Source: an uncultured Lachnospiraceae bacterium (lineage in GTDB: Bacteria > Bacillota > Clostridia > Lachnospirales > Lachnospiraceae). Taken from it: a stretch of DNA of 6,547 bases. This document shows, in pieces, positions 6,380-6,547 of this stretch (position 1 is the stretch's first letter; each line of letters starts with the position of its first letter). Below the pieces are notes generated by a model. It had not been told where the DNA came from and did no database searches. It saw only the letters and a program-made list of their open reading frames with translations. The translations under genes were made by a program, and so were the position numbers. The DNA is taken from NCBI GenBank assembly GCA_947175305.1, contig CAMWMO010000094.1, positions 1 through 6,547 of the forward strand, written 5' to 3'.

Positions 6380-6547
6380 GAATCCAAATGTAAAAAGAGT
6401 ACTTGTTATAGGGTCGGGTCCTATTGTAATTGGGCAGGCGGCGGAGTTTGACTATGCGGGCACGCAGGCGTGCCGTGCCCTGAAAGAGGAGGGGATTGAT
6501 GGCATATTGGTAAACTCTAATCCCGCCACCATCATGACGGATGGCGA
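6372..6547 (+). CDS. carB: Carbamoyl-phosphate synthase large subunit, N-terminal end (partial)
   Basis: CarB is the ATP-using subunit that makes carbamoyl phosphate from bicarbonate, ammonia and two ATP. Only the first 58 codons are in the window. They begin [21 protein letters not shown] and continue with [18 protein letters not shown] and [13 protein letters not shown], nearly identical to the E. coli CarB start and typical of the pre-ATP-grasp domain. The ATG overlaps the carA stop by 8 bp (ATGCCTAA). AGGGGGAG at 6357-6364 lies 7 nt upstream within carA, so translation is well supported and probably coupled to carA. The gene runs off the right edge; a full product would be expected to be about 1,070 residues. 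Confidence 0.96.
   Translation, partial: MPKNPNVKRVLVIGSGPIVIGQAAEFDYAGTQACRALKEEGIDGILVNSNPATIMTDG

Overview
This window reads as chromosomal DNA from a Gram-positive, low- to mid-GC Firmicute, most likely a Clostridia member of the Lachnospiraceae type. The reasons are strong purine-rich Shine-Dalgarno sites, sigma-A-like promoters, a tryptophan operon in the order trpD-trpC-trpF-trpB-trpA with trpC and trpF as separate genes, and a TrpA active-site segment (DPTAEGP) that I associate from memory with clostridial sequences. The lineage is an inference; there is no rRNA or other taxonomic marker here.

Positions 1-3785, plus strand: the distal part of a tryptophan biosynthesis operon. It holds the last 49 codons of trpD, then complete trpC, trpF, trpB and trpA, and ends in a clear intrinsic terminator at 3752-3785. 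Together these genes convert phosphoribosyl-anthranilate to tryptophan: TrpF isomerises it, TrpC closes the indole ring, and TrpA/TrpB cleave indole-glycerol phosphate and join indole to serine. trpB and trpA overlap by 8 bp, as expected for an obligate alpha2-beta2 complex. The operon promoter, its leader and trpE/trpG lie outside the window.

Positions 3786-5130, minus strand: an AT-rich stretch with one integral-membrane acyltransferase of the AT3 family, its own promoter (5102-5130), and downstream of it a possible 31-residue CxxC mini-gene or gene remnant (3820-3915). Its composition and orientation differ from both flanking operons, so it looks like a cargo gene between two housekeeping operons.

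Positions 5197-6547, plus strand: carA (complete) and the first 58 codons of carB, encoding carbamoyl-phosphate synthase for pyrimidine and arginine synthesis. They overlap by 8 bp. A good extended -10 promoter lies directly upstream, and a hairpin plus six Ts that resembles an intrinsic terminator overlaps its -35 element.

Most of the window is ordinary amino-acid and nucleotide metabolism. The items most worth a second look are the hidden CxxC ORF, the terminator-like hairpin in the carA promoter, the Asp-to-Glu change at a catalytic position of TrpA, and the perfect hairpin at the end of trpC. I see no CRISPR array, tRNA, rRNA or insertion sequence.
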